A DNA stretch of 64,000 nt, taken from contig JBDSLR010000006.1 in the NCBI GenBank assembly GCA_039916305.1, positions 194,349-258,348 on the forward strand, written 5' to 3'. Under the pieces are notes generated by a model, which did not search any database, was not told the origin of the DNA, and saw only the letters and a list, made by a program, of their open reading frames with translations. A program made the translations under genes and the position numbers. This DNA comes from JACMLD01 sp039916305 (GTDB lineage Bacteria > Bacteroidota > Bacteroidia > Chitinophagales > Chitinophagaceae). Positions 15,720 through 25,760 of the stretch are shown here, piece after piece (positions within the stretch are counted from its first letter, which is position 1; every line of letters starts with the position of its first letter).

Positions 15720-18578
15720 ATGATGAAATCAAAAATCTTCTTACTGGCTGTCGCGCTATGCAATGTATACAGCATGGTAAACGCACAGGCAAAATTGGTA
15801 GAGACCATTACCAAAAATGGTGATGAACTGGTGATCCCTTACAAGAAATATGTACTACCCAACGGTCTCACCCTGGTGGTGCATGAAGACCACAGTGATC
15901 CCATTGTGCATGTGGATGTCACTTATCATGTAGGATCTGCACGGGAAGAAATTGGCAAATCAGGTTTCGCGCATTTTTTTGAACACATGATGTTCCAGGG
16001 AAGTGATAACGTGGCTGATGAGCAGCATTTTAAAATTGTTACGGCAGCAGGTGGTATGCTAAACGGTTCTACCAATCGCGACCGTACCAATTATTACGAA
16101 ACAGTACCCGGGAACCAGTTGGAGAAAATGCTTTGGCTGGAAGCTGACCGTATGGGTTTTTTAGTGGATGCCGTAACGCAGCAAAAATTTGAAGTGCAAA
16201 GGGCAACGGTAAAAAATGAAAGAGGTCAGAACTATGACAACAGGCCATATGGTTTGGTAAGTGAAGTGGTGGCAAAAAATTTATATGATTATGGTCATCC
16301 TTATTCCTGGCTTACCATTGGTTACCTGGAAGATCTGAACCGTGGAAATGTAAATGATCTTAAAAACTTTTTCCTGCGCTGGTACGGTCCCAACAATGCC
16401 ACGCTTACCGTGGGTGGCGATATAAAAACAGATGAGGTAGTAAAACTGGTGGAAAAATATTATGGCAGCATACCACGCTGTCCTGATGTGCAAAAAGTAG
16501 TAGTGCCAACTGCGCACCTAGAGAAAGATCGCTACGTCTCGTATACGGATAATTATGCACGCCTGCCTTTACTGGCTATAGTGTATCCGTCGGTGCCCAA
16601 TTATGATAAGGACATTGCGCCATTGGCCTGCCTTGCACAGGTATTGGGCCAGGGCAAAAATTCTATCCTCTACCAGCAGATGGTAAAAAATCAGCTGGCA
16701 CTGCAGGCTAATGCCAATAACCAGTTGAGTGAACTGGCAGGTGAATTTTTTATTACCGCGGTGCCATTCCCCGGCAAATCACTGGCAGATATGGAGAAAC
16801 TGGTGCGCGCCTCGCTGGATAGTTTTGAAATACGTGGTGTAACGGACGAAGACATTGCTAAATTTAAAGGTGGCATTGAAGCCCAGTATATAAATGGTTT
16901 ACAAAGTGTGGCAGGCAAGGTAAGTCAGCTGGCAGCTTTCCAGACATTTACCGGTAACCCCAATAAGATTGGTGATTTGCTAAAGATGTATACAGCTGTT
17001 ACCAAAGAAGATGTAATGCGCGTGTATAACCAGTATATAAAAACAAAACATGCCGTTATTGTAAGTGTTTTGCCAAAAGCACAGGAGAAAATGATAGCTG
17101 CTGCTGATGATTATAAAATTGATTCAGGCCACTATACCGCTCCCGATTATGGCTATGCGAAATTAAAATATGGAAAAGCTACTGACAATTTTGACAGGGC
17201 TGCGTTGCCGGGTAATGGTCCCAACCCCGTAGTCAAAGTGCCGGCTTTCTGGAAAAAGAATTTACCCAATGGTATTAGCATGATTGGTGCGCAGAATACT
17301 GAACTGCCTATGATAAACATAAGCATCACCATACCGGGTGGTCACTTGCTGGAAGCAAAAGATACGGCCAAGCTGGGACTGGCAAGTTTTTTTGCAGATA
17401 TGATGAACGAAGACACAAAAAATTATACAGCTGAACAGATGTCTATTGAACTGCAAAAGCTGGGCAGTTCCATTAACACGTACAGCGACCGCGATGGCAT
17501 CGTACTAACCGTACAGTCTTTAAAAAAGAATATTGACAAAACGCTGGCACTGTTGCAGGAGAGGCTGTTCAATCCCAATTTTACTGCGGATGCTTTTAAG
17601 CGTAATCAGAAACAAAACCTGGAAGGCATTAAACAGGCCAAAACACAACCCGCCGCAATAGCAACAGAGGTAGTGGCTAAGATTAATTATGGCAGTAATA
17701 ATATTTTAGGCATGAGCGAAAATGGAACAGAGAGCTCTTTAAATAATATTACGCTGGATGATATTAAAAGTTATTACAGCAATTACATTAGCTCACAGGG
17801 GACAAGGGTAGTGGTAGTAGGCGATGTAAAAGAAGCGGAAATATTACCTAAACTGGCTTTCCTGAATAAACTGCCCAATAAAAAAGTGGAGATACCTGCG
17901 GTGAATACGATGCCGGTGGAAACCGGTAAACCCAAAATCTACCTGATAGATATTCCTAAGGCAGCGCAAACAGAATTCCGGGTGGGCTATGCTACAGGTT
18001 TAAAGTATGATGCTACCGGTGAATTTTATAAAGCAGGGCTCATGAATTATATTCTGGGTGGTGCTTTTAACAGCCGCTTAAATCTGAATCTTCGCGAAGA
18101 CAAGGGCTGGACCTATGGTGCCCGTTCTGGTTTTGATGGCGATAACCATACCGGGGAGTTTGGATTTAGTTCAGGCATTAAAGCTGGTGCAACAGATAGT
18201 GCATTAACTGAAGTGATGAAAGAACTGAACAAATATGAAGCAGGTGGTATAACAGATGAGGAATTATCTTTTACAAAAAGTGCCATTGGCCAGCGTGATG
18301 CACTGCGCTATGAAACCGGCGTGCAGAAAGCAGGGTTTATTTCAAGGATATTGGAGTACAACCTGCCAGCTGATTATGTTGACAAACAGAATAAAATACT
18401 GGCCAACATTACCAAAGCAGAAATTGACGGCCTGGCAAAAAAATGGGTAAGGCCTGAGAAGATTAATATACTGCTGGTGGGTGATAAAGCTAAAATATTG
18501 CCGGGCTTGCAAAAAATGGGTTATGAAATTGTTGAGCTGGATACAGATGGCAAATCATTACAGAAGAAGGGATTTTAA
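15720..18578 (+). CDS. Secreted M16 (insulinase-type) zinc peptidase, two-domain
   Basis: About 952 residues. The start at 15720 was chosen over 15669 because it yields a clean signal peptide (MMKSKIFLLAVALCNVYSMVNAQ). The inverted zinc motif HFFEH sits at residues 85-89 and the third ligand is probably Glu167 in VKNERGQNYDNRPYG. A second M16-like half (from about residue 515) lacks the zinc motif but contains the RVGYATGLKYD and FNSRLNLNLREDKGWTYGA substrate-binding segments. This active/inactive pairing is usual in periplasmic two-domain M16 enzymes of Bacteroidota. The protein probably degrades peptides in the periplasm. Confidence 0.9.
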   Translation: MMKSKIFLLAVALCNVYSMVNAQAKLVETITKNGDELVIPYKKYVLPNGLTLVVHEDHSDPIVHVDVTYHVGSAREEIGKSGFAHFFEHMMFQGSDNVADEQHFKIVTAAGGMLNGSTNRDRTNYYETVPGNQLEKMLWLEADRMGFLVDAVTQQKFEVQRATVKNERGQNYDNRPYGLVSEVVAKNLYDYGHPYSWLTIGYLEDLNRGNVNDLKNFFLRWYGPNNATLTVGGDIKTDEVVKLVEKYYGSIPRCPDVQKVVVPTAHLEKDRYVSYTDNYARLPLLAIVYPSVPNYDKDIAPLACLAQVLGQGKNSILYQQMVKNQLALQANANNQLSELAGEFFITAVPFPGKSLADMEKLVRASLDSFEIRGVTDEDIAKFKGGIEAQYINGLQSVAGKVSQLAAFQTFTGNPNKIGDLLKMYTAVTKEDVMRVYNQYIKTKHAVIVSVLPKAQEKMIAAADDYKIDSGHYTAPDYGYAKLKYGKATDNFDRAALPGNGPNPVVKVPAFWKKNLPNGISMIGAQNTELPMINISITIPGGHLLEAKDTAKLGLASFFADMMNEDTKNYTAEQMSIELQKLGSSINTYSDRDGIVLTVQSLKKNIDKTLALLQERLFNPNFTADAFKRNQKQNLEGIKQAKTQPAAIATEVVAKINYGSNNILGMSENGTESSLNNITLDDIKSYYSNYISSQGTRVVVVGDVKEAEILPKLAFLNKLPNKKVEIPAVNTMPVETGKPKIYLIDIPKAAQTEFRVGYATGLKYDATGEFYKAGLMNYILGGAFNSRLNLNLREDKGWTYGARSGFDGDNHTGEFGFSSGIKAGATDSALTEVMKELNKYEAGGITDEELSFTKSAIGQRDALRYETGVQKAGFISRILEYNLPADYVDKQNKILANITKAEIDGLAKKWVRPEKINILLVGDKAKILPGLQKMGYEIVELDTDGKSLQKKGF

Positions 18579-18596
18579 GAATAGAAAAATTATGCA

Positions 18597-18630
18597 AAAA
18601 AAGCGTCATCTTATACGGTGGCGCTTTTTT
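18597..18630 (+). terminator. Terminator after the M16 peptidase
   Basis: A 12-bp stem AAAAAGCGTCA against TGGCGCTTTTT (one G-T pair) ends in six T; the arms carry their own A and T runs, so it could act in both directions. Confidence 0.8.
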
Positions 18631-18700
18631 GTATCCCGGTAATTTTATTTGCATGAGTAAAACCTTGTTACATTCCGGGCAGCCCCGTCGGTTAAGAGGT

Positions 18701-18806
18701 GCATCCCAAATTTTCGCTGCCGATCAGGACAGCATGCCAGGGGAGCGCTCCGTGGTTCGCTGTCTTCACCTCCCGCTGTGAGCATGTTAGCGAAAATTTG
18801 GAATGC
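18701..18806. repeat. 106-base hairpin element in the intergenic region
   Basis: Arms GCATCCCAAATTTTCGCT (18701-18718) and AGCGAAAATTTGGAATGC (18789-18806) are complementary at 17 of 18 positions and enclose about 70 G/C-richer bases with a further small dyad (GACAGC, GCTGTC). No open frame lies inside. The design resembles a repeated palindromic or miniature element rather than a terminator. The remaining gap 18631-18894 holds only the leader of the next gene. Confidence 0.5.
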
Positions 18807-18894
18807 AGTCCCGTAACGCATCGTTTATAATTATGTATTTTTAATTGACGATTTGCCGCTTGCTATTTTCAACGCATTTCTAATACCTGAATAA

Positions 18895-20673
18895 ATGAAA
18901 CGAACTGATTTTCTTAAACAGACTTTGAAGATAGGCGGCGCTGCGCTACTGGCCCCTTACGTTGATGTAGCTGCCGCACAAAGTACTGCAACTAATAAGC
19001 ATGCTCAAATTGACGCAGCTCTGCTGGAGCGCCTGGTAAACGCCAATGATAAACAGGTTGATAAATTGCTGGCTGCTTTGCAGGCCGGGGTAACCAGTAC
19101 CGGCAGAAAGATAGGATTTGATTTTGCCACGTTAACAGCTTCTTACTTTTCTCCCGGTTCAACGTATCACCAAAGCCCGCTCGTTGTGGCAGCGCTTGAA
19201 AAGCTTGTACAGCTGTTAACAGGCTTACAGTCGGCAGATGGCACCCTCAACTTCGGTAACCTGGAGTCTCCGCCGGATACAGCATTCCTTGTAGAACCGC
19301 TGGCAGCGGCAGCATACTTATTGCAGCAAAATAGCCGGCCAGTATTAAAAAACATAAATGAAGGTCTTAAAGAGTTTCTTATCCGGTGCGGCGCTGCGCT
19401 GTCTGCAGGTGGCGTTCATACACCCAATCACCGCTGGTTAATTTGTTCTGCATTGGCGGGCATTCATACCGTGTACCCAAACCAGGTATACATTAACAGG
19501 ATAGATGAATGGCTGGGAGAAAGTATTTATATAGATGCGGACGGTCACTATCCTGAAAGAAGCGCCAACTATGCAGTGGTAGAAAACACGGCTTTTCTTA
19601 CGGTTGGGCGTTTATTAAAAAAGGCCCTTTTATTTGAGCCGGTACGAAAAAACCTGGCTATGACCTGGTATTATATGGAACCAGACGGACAATTAATTAC
19701 CGTTGACTCACGCCGGCAGGATCAGTATACATCCAAAACGATGGTAGCTTATTACCTCCAGTACAGGTGGCTGGCCATAAAAGACAATGATCGTTTGTTT
19801 GCAGGTATTACCCGTTTAATTGAAGGGCTAAAAGGATTTGAAGAAGAAATACTGAATAAATGTTTGTTCCAGTTTCTCGAAAATCCATTGCTGCAGCAGG
19901 CTTTACCGGACACGGTTGATCCGCCGGTGCAATATGAAAAGTTATTTACCAATGCGGCCACATTGCGCTTACGCCATGCCGGTACAACCGCTACATTATT
20001 TGGTGGCGTGGACTGGCCGGTAATTATTGCTTCGGGTCGTTCTGACAGTCCTAATTTTTATACATATAGAAAGGGTGCAGCTATTTTAAAATATATGCGG
20101 TTGTCTGCAGATTTTTTTAGCATGGGGTATTTCTACAGCGATGGATTGAAAAAAGAAAACAACGCATATACACTGCATAAAAAGCTGGCGATACCTTATT
20201 ACCAGCCGCTGCCGGCCAACAGGCGAAACAGTAAAGGCGATTATAAACTATCGCCCAGCACAGACGGTCGTTTCTGGAGTAAAATGGATTTTGAAAACAG
20301 ACCGGTCAGCAATGTAAAAACACTGGAGACAAAAATTTCTTTTACCACAGCAGCTGGCGCAGATAAACTGGTCTTTGAGGTAACTGGACAGGCGGGCGTT
20401 CGTGTAACCATCGAGCTTTGCTTCCTGGAAGGCGGTGTACTGTCCGGGGTGCTGCCTGCAGATAAGGGTAACTATTTCCTGGAGAATGGGATGGGTGTAT
20501 ATGAATACGGCGGCAGCAGCATTCAATTTGGACCAGGTGTAATGGCGCATAAAGTTGTTGCTGGTCTGGAAGGAGAGCGCTACAGTACCCATTTCGGAAG
20601 TTTACGAACGGAAGGTATGCATGTATACCTTACCGGCATCACCCCATTTAAACATGCATTGACAGTTAGCTAG
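18895..20673 (+). CDS. Exported protein with probable heparinase/alginate-lyase-like toroid fold
   Basis: A 592-residue protein. The N terminus MKRTDFLKQTLKIGGAALLAPY resembles a Tat-type signal with KR in place of RR, followed by a cut near VAAAQ. The first 350 residues are helical and include HTPNHRWLICSALA and DGHYPERSANYAVVENTAF; the pattern DG-x3-E-x-S-x2-Y is typical of heparinase II/III and related (alpha/alpha) toroid lyases, where N/H and Y are catalytic. The C-terminal half is beta-rich. A polysaccharide or glycoside substrate is likely but unidentified. No susCD pair or other glycan genes lie beside it. Confidence 0.55.
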   Translation: MKRTDFLKQTLKIGGAALLAPYVDVAAAQSTATNKHAQIDAALLERLVNANDKQVDKLLAALQAGVTSTGRKIGFDFATLTASYFSPGSTYHQSPLVVAALEKLVQLLTGLQSADGTLNFGNLESPPDTAFLVEPLAAAAYLLQQNSRPVLKNINEGLKEFLIRCGAALSAGGVHTPNHRWLICSALAGIHTVYPNQVYINRIDEWLGESIYIDADGHYPERSANYAVVENTAFLTVGRLLKKALLFEPVRKNLAMTWYYMEPDGQLITVDSRRQDQYTSKTMVAYYLQYRWLAIKDNDRLFAGITRLIEGLKGFEEEILNKCLFQFLENPLLQQALPDTVDPPVQYEKLFTNAATLRLRHAGTTATLFGGVDWPVIIASGRSDSPNFYTYRKGAAILKYMRLSADFFSMGYFYSDGLKKENNAYTLHKKLAIPYYQPLPANRRNSKGDYKLSPSTDGRFWSKMDFENRPVSNVKTLETKISFTTAAGADKLVFEVTGQAGVRVTIELCFLEGGVLSGVLPADKGNYFLENGMGVYEYGGSSIQFGPGVMAHKVVAGLEGERYSTHFGSLRTEGMHVYLTGITPFKHALTVS

Positions 20674-20766
20674 TAATAGTTTTGGAATACAATATGAAAT
20701 AATAACCATTGTAAATAATGGGTTCAGACTTTTTCAGTGTTAACTGGTTATAGCATTTATACGGAC

Positions 20767-20797
20767 AAAAAAAATGCCGCTGAATAAACAGCGGCAT
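20767..20797 (-). terminator. Terminator of the RND efflux operon
   Basis: ATGCCGCTG (20774-20782) pairs with CAGCGGCAT (20789-20797). On the minus strand it is followed by a run of T, 37 bases past the RND stop. Confidence 0.9.
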
Positions 20798-20833
20798 GAT
20801 AAATCAGACCAGTCTCTTACGCAATTTCCTTTC

Positions 20834-23800
20834 TTAGAACCAGCTCCCTACGAATGCTTCATTTACCGGTTGGTCTTTCAATTTTCTTCTTCTGCGCAGT
20901 ACATCAGCCCTGTGAATAAACATTGATACAATCATCAACGGCATAAAAAGGAATATCAATGGCGGTATACCCATAAATGATATCCATTTTCCACCAAACT
21001 GGCGCCGCATCGGCCTTCTTAAACGCTCTGCAATCAAATACATGCCTGGTACCATAAACAGGGTCATGAAGAAAGCAAAGGCCAGTCCGAAGATAATAGT
21101 CCAGCTTAATGGTTTCCAGAAAGCCACGTTATCTCCACCAAAAAAGATATGCGGGTTCAGCTCAGAAAATAAGGTAACGAAATTAATATTGAAACCTACG
21201 GCAATGGGTATGAATGCCAGGATAGCTGCTACAGCGGTAAGCAATACCGGTATGATACGTGTTTTACCAGCCTGTATAACCGCTTCACGTGTTTTCATGC
21301 CCCTGCCACGCAGCTCATCAGTAAACTCAATTACCAGGATACCATTTTTTACCACGATGCCTGCAAGTCCCACAATGCCAAGACCGGTCATCAATACCGA
21401 TACTTCCATGCCGGTGATGGCGAAACCAAGGAATACACCAATCACACTAAACACAATCTCTGTTAAAATGATTACCGGCTTGCTCATAGAATTGAACTGG
21501 GCTACCAGTACCAATAATATCAGCAGTAAGGCTATTACCAGCGCTTTACCTAAGAAAGCACCTGTTTCTGCCTGTTGTTCCCCTTCACCCGTTTGTTTGA
21601 TGGTAACACCGTCCGCCTTCTTTTTAAAGCTGGCAATGTCTTTTGTTATTTCAGCATTTACAGCGGTTGCATTGTACCCCTGCGTGGTTAATACATTAGA
21701 GCGCAGGGTAATTACTCTTTTCTGATTTTTGCGTTTCACGCTGCCCAGGGTACTGGTAGGCTCAACGGTTACCAATGCGCTGATAGGGATACTTTTGATA
21801 GCACCACCACTGGCAAGATCCCTGAAATTGATGCGCATGTTCAGCAGGTTGGTAAGGCTCTGGCGTTGTAATTCATTGTTGCGCAGTTGAATTTTATATT
21901 CATCCTTACCTTCTTTTATTTTAGAAATTTCGCGTCCAAACAATGCGGTACGCACCTGCTGGCCAATCTGGCTGCTTGACACACCTTCTATCAGCGCACG
22001 CTCACGGTTAACACTAAGTGTAATTTCAGGATTGGTTAAGTCAACATCCATTTTCAGCTCTTCCACACCGGCTACCTGCATAGAATCAAGGTAATTCTTC
22101 AGGTTGCTGGCGGTTTTAATCAACGCATCAAAATCCTCGCTGGCTATTTCAATATTCACCGGGGGATCAGTTGGCGGCCCACCACTTTCCTGGTCTACAC
22201 TCAGTTCACTACCGGGTATGCCGTTTGTAACAGCGCGTATTTTATCCAGGTAAGGTTTGGTAGACACACCATCTCTTTTTTCAAACTCAACAAAAGATAC
22301 CTGCACACGGCCCAGTTCACTGCGTGTACTGCGGTCACCTGCAGAAGGGTCACTGGCACCAATGGCCACGTTACTGATAACACTTTCTACCAGCGGGTTC
22401 TTTTTACCATTCCCGGTGCCCAATACTTTGTTTACACGGTTTTCTAATATCCTGGTAATGGAATCTGTATATTCTACATTGGTACCTACCGGAAGTTTGA
22501 GGTATACATAAATCTGGTTAGGATCGGCTTTTGGAAAAAACACCACACCTACACGGCCGGAGCTGATGGACAAAGAGAATATAAAGAAGGAAATTACCAG
22601 CAAAGCAAATGTGCCCAGCAGCAAACCAACGGGTCTCCATCCTTTTAAGGCCCATCTCAGAAGGTTTTCATAATGGCCCATTATCCAGGGCAGGGCCCTG
22701 TTCTGGAAACCATGAATAGCACCATCCAGTACGTATTTGTTCAGCACCACCATCAGCATAAAAAAGATGAGCAGGTTACCGAGAAAAGTAGCACCGGTCA
22801 AGTCCAGTATAATGCCAATAGCAATGACTATCCAGAAATAAGGTTTTTTAAAAATGGCACTTTTAGGTTCCTTTTCACCTTCCGGGTGGTTCATAAAGTC
22901 TACCGCAAAAACAGGGTTCATGATAAAGGCGACGATGAGGGAAGCCGCCAGTGTAAAAATGAGCATGGTAGGCAGGTACACCATAAACTTACCAATGATG
23001 CCGGGCCAGAACAGCAATGGAAAGAACGGCGCCAGCATGGTAAGCGTTCCTGCCAGTACCGGTACAAACACTTCACCCGCAGCGGTTTTTGCTGCTGTGT
23101 TCGTATCTATTTTTCCTTTTCCTTCTGTGAAAATGCGGTGGGTGTTTTCTATTACCACAATGGCATCGTCCACAATAATACCCAATGCAAACAGCAACGC
23201 AAACAGCACCATAAAGTTGAGGGTCACATGGGTGCCTACAATTAAATCGGCCGCGGGCAGAAATACAAATGCCACAAACATACTAAGCGGCACAGAAAGC
23301 GCCACAAAGAAAGCATTTGTAACACCCATAAAAAACATCAATACAATCAATACCAGCAAAAACCCGATTACAATAGAATTTACCAGGTCTTTAAAAGACG
23401 CTTTTGTTTTGATGCTCTGATCGCCGGTAACGACTGCTTTTAAATCTTTGGGAAATATTACGCCTCTGGACTCTTCCACAGCAGCTTGCACCGCATCGCT
23501 TGTTTCAATTAAGTTTTCTCCGCTGCGCTTGATGATGTTCAGCGTAACCACGTTTTTGCCGTCCAGGCGCGCATAGCTTTCGCGTTCTTTGGTAGTATCT
23601 TTTATAACAGCGATGTCTTTAAGATAAATAGGAGCGCCGCCGGTATTACGCACCAGTATCTGCTCTATATCGCCTGCAGTTTTTAACTGTCCTTTCAACT
23701 GCAGGGTGCGTTTCATATTACCTACATCCAGCAAGCCGCCGGAAATATCCATGTTCTCACGTGATACAGCATTGCTGATATCATCAAACGTAACGTTGGC

Positions 23801-24427
23801 AGTCTGCATGCGGAAATTGTCAACATTTATCTGGAATTCACGCTCCGGAGCACCCACCACGTCAATACGGTTTATCTGTGGTAAGTCTTCCAGACGATCT
23901 TTTAAATCGTCTGAATATTTTTTGAGTTTCTGCAAATCATAATCGCCGCTCAGGTTTACGTACATAATGGGCTGATCACTCAGGTTTACTTCCAGTGCGG
24001 TAGGTTCCTGGGTGAGGTCAGTAGGCAAGTCCTGTTTGGCTTTATCGATAGCATCCTTTACTTTCTGCAGGCCTATTTCTGTTTTTACATCTGTGTCAAA
24101 CTCAACTATAATTGCAGAATAGTCTTGCTGCGAAGTGCTGGTAAACTTTTTAATTTTAGCGCCGGTGATACCCTTGATTTGTTTTTCAATGGGCCGGGTT
24201 ACCAGGTTCTCTATGTCTTTTGGAGAGTTACCTACATATATTGTTTGTACGTAAATAGTAGGTATTACAATGTCAGGAAACTGCTCCTTGGGCAGGGTAA
24301 CAAACTGGTAAATTCCAAAGAGGCTTACAATCAGCATCACCAGGTAAATGGAAGTTTTGTTGCCAATACTCCAGCTGGTGGGCTTGAACTCTTTTATTTT
24401 TTCTTTTATATTATCTATTGCGCTCAT
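20834..24427 (-). CDS. RND efflux permease (AcrB/HAE1-like)
   Basis: A 1197-residue inner-membrane pump. It has an N-terminal membrane helix (about residues 25-43), a first periplasmic porter domain, a membrane bundle with FALGIIVDDAIVVIEN (the Asp pair of the proton relay), a second porter domain and a final membrane bundle containing GLVGLAGIVVKNGILVIEF. The family uses the proton gradient to expel drugs or other hydrophobic compounds through a TolC-type channel. It is longer than AcrB (1049) because of an extra loop and helix region around residues 505-565. It is the last gene of the tetR-tolC-adaptor-RND operon. Confidence 0.93.
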   Translation of the reverse strand: MSAIDNIKEKIKEFKPTSWSIGNKTSIYLVMLIVSLFGIYQFVTLPKEQFPDIVIPTIYVQTIYVGNSPKDIENLVTRPIEKQIKGITGAKIKKFTSTSQQDYSAIIVEFDTDVKTEIGLQKVKDAIDKAKQDLPTDLTQEPTALEVNLSDQPIMYVNLSGDYDLQKLKKYSDDLKDRLEDLPQINRIDVVGAPEREFQINVDNFRMQTANVTFDDISNAVSRENMDISGGLLDVGNMKRTLQLKGQLKTAGDIEQILVRNTGGAPIYLKDIAVIKDTTKERESYARLDGKNVVTLNIIKRSGENLIETSDAVQAAVEESRGVIFPKDLKAVVTGDQSIKTKASFKDLVNSIVIGFLLVLIVLMFFMGVTNAFFVALSVPLSMFVAFVFLPAADLIVGTHVTLNFMVLFALLFALGIIVDDAIVVIENTHRIFTEGKGKIDTNTAAKTAAGEVFVPVLAGTLTMLAPFFPLLFWPGIIGKFMVYLPTMLIFTLAASLIVAFIMNPVFAVDFMNHPEGEKEPKSAIFKKPYFWIVIAIGIILDLTGATFLGNLLIFFMLMVVLNKYVLDGAIHGFQNRALPWIMGHYENLLRWALKGWRPVGLLLGTFALLVISFFIFSLSISSGRVGVVFFPKADPNQIYVYLKLPVGTNVEYTDSITRILENRVNKVLGTGNGKKNPLVESVISNVAIGASDPSAGDRSTRSELGRVQVSFVEFEKRDGVSTKPYLDKIRAVTNGIPGSELSVDQESGGPPTDPPVNIEIASEDFDALIKTASNLKNYLDSMQVAGVEELKMDVDLTNPEITLSVNRERALIEGVSSSQIGQQVRTALFGREISKIKEGKDEYKIQLRNNELQRQSLTNLLNMRINFRDLASGGAIKSIPISALVTVEPTSTLGSVKRKNQKRVITLRSNVLTTQGYNATAVNAEITKDIASFKKKADGVTIKQTGEGEQQAETGAFLGKALVIALLLILLVLVAQFNSMSKPVIILTEIVFSVIGVFLGFAITGMEVSVLMTGLGIVGLAGIVVKNGILVIEFTDELRGRGMKTREAVIQAGKTRIIPVLLTAVAAILAFIPIAVGFNINFVTLFSELNPHIFFGGDNVAFWKPLSWTIIFGLAFAFFMTLFMVPGMYLIAERLRRPMRRQFGGKWISFMGIPPLIFLFMPLMIVSMFIHRADVLRRRRKLKDQPVNEAFVGSWF

Positions 24428-24553
24428 ACAGTTGTTTTAAATATTATCCTTCATCTGTTGCGTTACTTACTTGTTAGTTCCGGATAGAAACTTTTATGCA
24501 AAATCTGCTTTTCATTGTTTACGGCCTATGAACGATAGACTAAAAACTATGAA

Positions 24554-25750
24554 TTACTTTGTGTCCGTTGTCAGCAATTGTCCTTCATATAAACTCTGGT
24601 AGCCATCTGTTACAACTACATCGCCTGCCTGTAAACCGCTTTTGATTTCCATTTTATCTCCGTAAAACTGTCCAATCACCACTGTTTTTTTGCGCGCCAC
24701 AGTTTTGCCATTTTCTTTGGAAGCTGTCATTACAAATTTTCCTTTTTCATCACTCTGTATTGTATTTACAGGTACTGTAATGGTATTGCCAATATTGTAA
24801 TCCTGTATCTGAACAAGGGCTATCTGGTTAGGGCGCAGATCTTTATCGGCCGGCACTTTTGCTTCCATAAAAAAGCTGCGGTTGATAGGGTCAATAGACT
24901 TACCGGTTACAGATACAACTGCATCAATCGTTTTATTGATATCGGGCAGGTTGATTTTTACTTTGCTGCCTACATTTACTTTACCCAGGTAATTTTCAGG
25001 AATTTGTACGGTAACTTTTAGATTGCTGTTGTTTACAATAATAATCTGCGCCGTAGTACCCTGGAAGCCGGTAAATACTTCACCCACGCGGATATTAACA
25101 GTTTCTGCCACACCACTTACATCACTCACTACATTGGTAAACGTCAATTGTTCTTTGGTAATTTTTAATGATTCCTGGGCACTTTTAAGCTGGTTTTCTA
25201 CACTCTGCACATTGTTCTTTGCGGTAATGAGCTGCACTTCTGTACCTATTTGCTGATCCCAGAGATTTTTTTGTTTCTGGTAAAGGTTTTGCGCAAATGC
25301 CAGTTGTGTTTTAAGTGTTTCAAGACCCTGCTCTGCAGTTATTACGCTCTGGCGGGCAATGGCATCATCCAATTTGAGAAGCAGCTGGCCTTTCCTGACA
25401 TTATCGCCCCGCTTTACAAATACACTTTTTACAACACCGCCTACACCATTGCGCGGCGCTATATATGAAGTGTTCTGTGACTCAATTTTGCCCTGCAGAT
25501 CTATAAAATGCATAAAGTTTTCAGGCGCCAGTGTTGTTAATGTTACCAGCTTGGCTTTTTCAGCTTTTGCGGCAGCAGTATCTGTTTTGGCGATGTCGTC
25601 TTCCAGGCTTTTTACCTTGTTCTTTAATTTTTGTAACTCTGCTTTTTTATCGGTCAGCGTAGCATTGCTTTCTTTGGAACTGCTGCCGCAAGCTGCCAGC
25701 AATAAGATGGCGGCTATCATTAATGTATATCTCATATTTGTAGTTTGCAT
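24554..25750 (-). CDS. RND efflux periplasmic adaptor, lipoprotein
   Basis: About 398 residues. The start is taken at the ATG at 25750; a TTG at 25774 would overlap the tolC gene. A lipobox LLAAC places the lipidated Cys at residue 21. Then come a short coiled coil (LQKLKNKVKSLEDDIAK), the lipoyl/barrel-sandwich half GGVVKSVFVKRGDNVRKGQ, a helical hairpin, the second lipoyl half and a beta-barrel domain. It bridges the RND pump at 20834 and the TolC protein at 25761. The 126-base gap before the RND gene has no terminator. Confidence 0.9.
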   Translation of the reverse strand: MQTTNMRYTLMIAAILLLAACGSSSKESNATLTDKKAELQKLKNKVKSLEDDIAKTDTAAAKAEKAKLVTLTTLAPENFMHFIDLQGKIESQNTSYIAPRNGVGGVVKSVFVKRGDNVRKGQLLLKLDDAIARQSVITAEQGLETLKTQLAFAQNLYQKQKNLWDQQIGTEVQLITAKNNVQSVENQLKSAQESLKITKEQLTFTNVVSDVSGVAETVNIRVGEVFTGFQGTTAQIIIVNNSNLKVTVQIPENYLGKVNVGSKVKINLPDINKTIDAVVSVTGKSIDPINRSFFMEAKVPADKDLRPNQIALVQIQDYNIGNTITVPVNTIQSDEKGKFVMTASKENGKTVARKKTVVIGQFYGDKMEIKSGLQAGDVVVTDGYQSLYEGQLLTTDTK

Positions 25751-25760
25751 ATAAAAGGTT

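Noticed and set aside
22673..23420. Plus-strand frames of about 190 codons over the RND pump
   Set aside because: They are antisense to conserved membrane segments of the pump and show no independent coding features.
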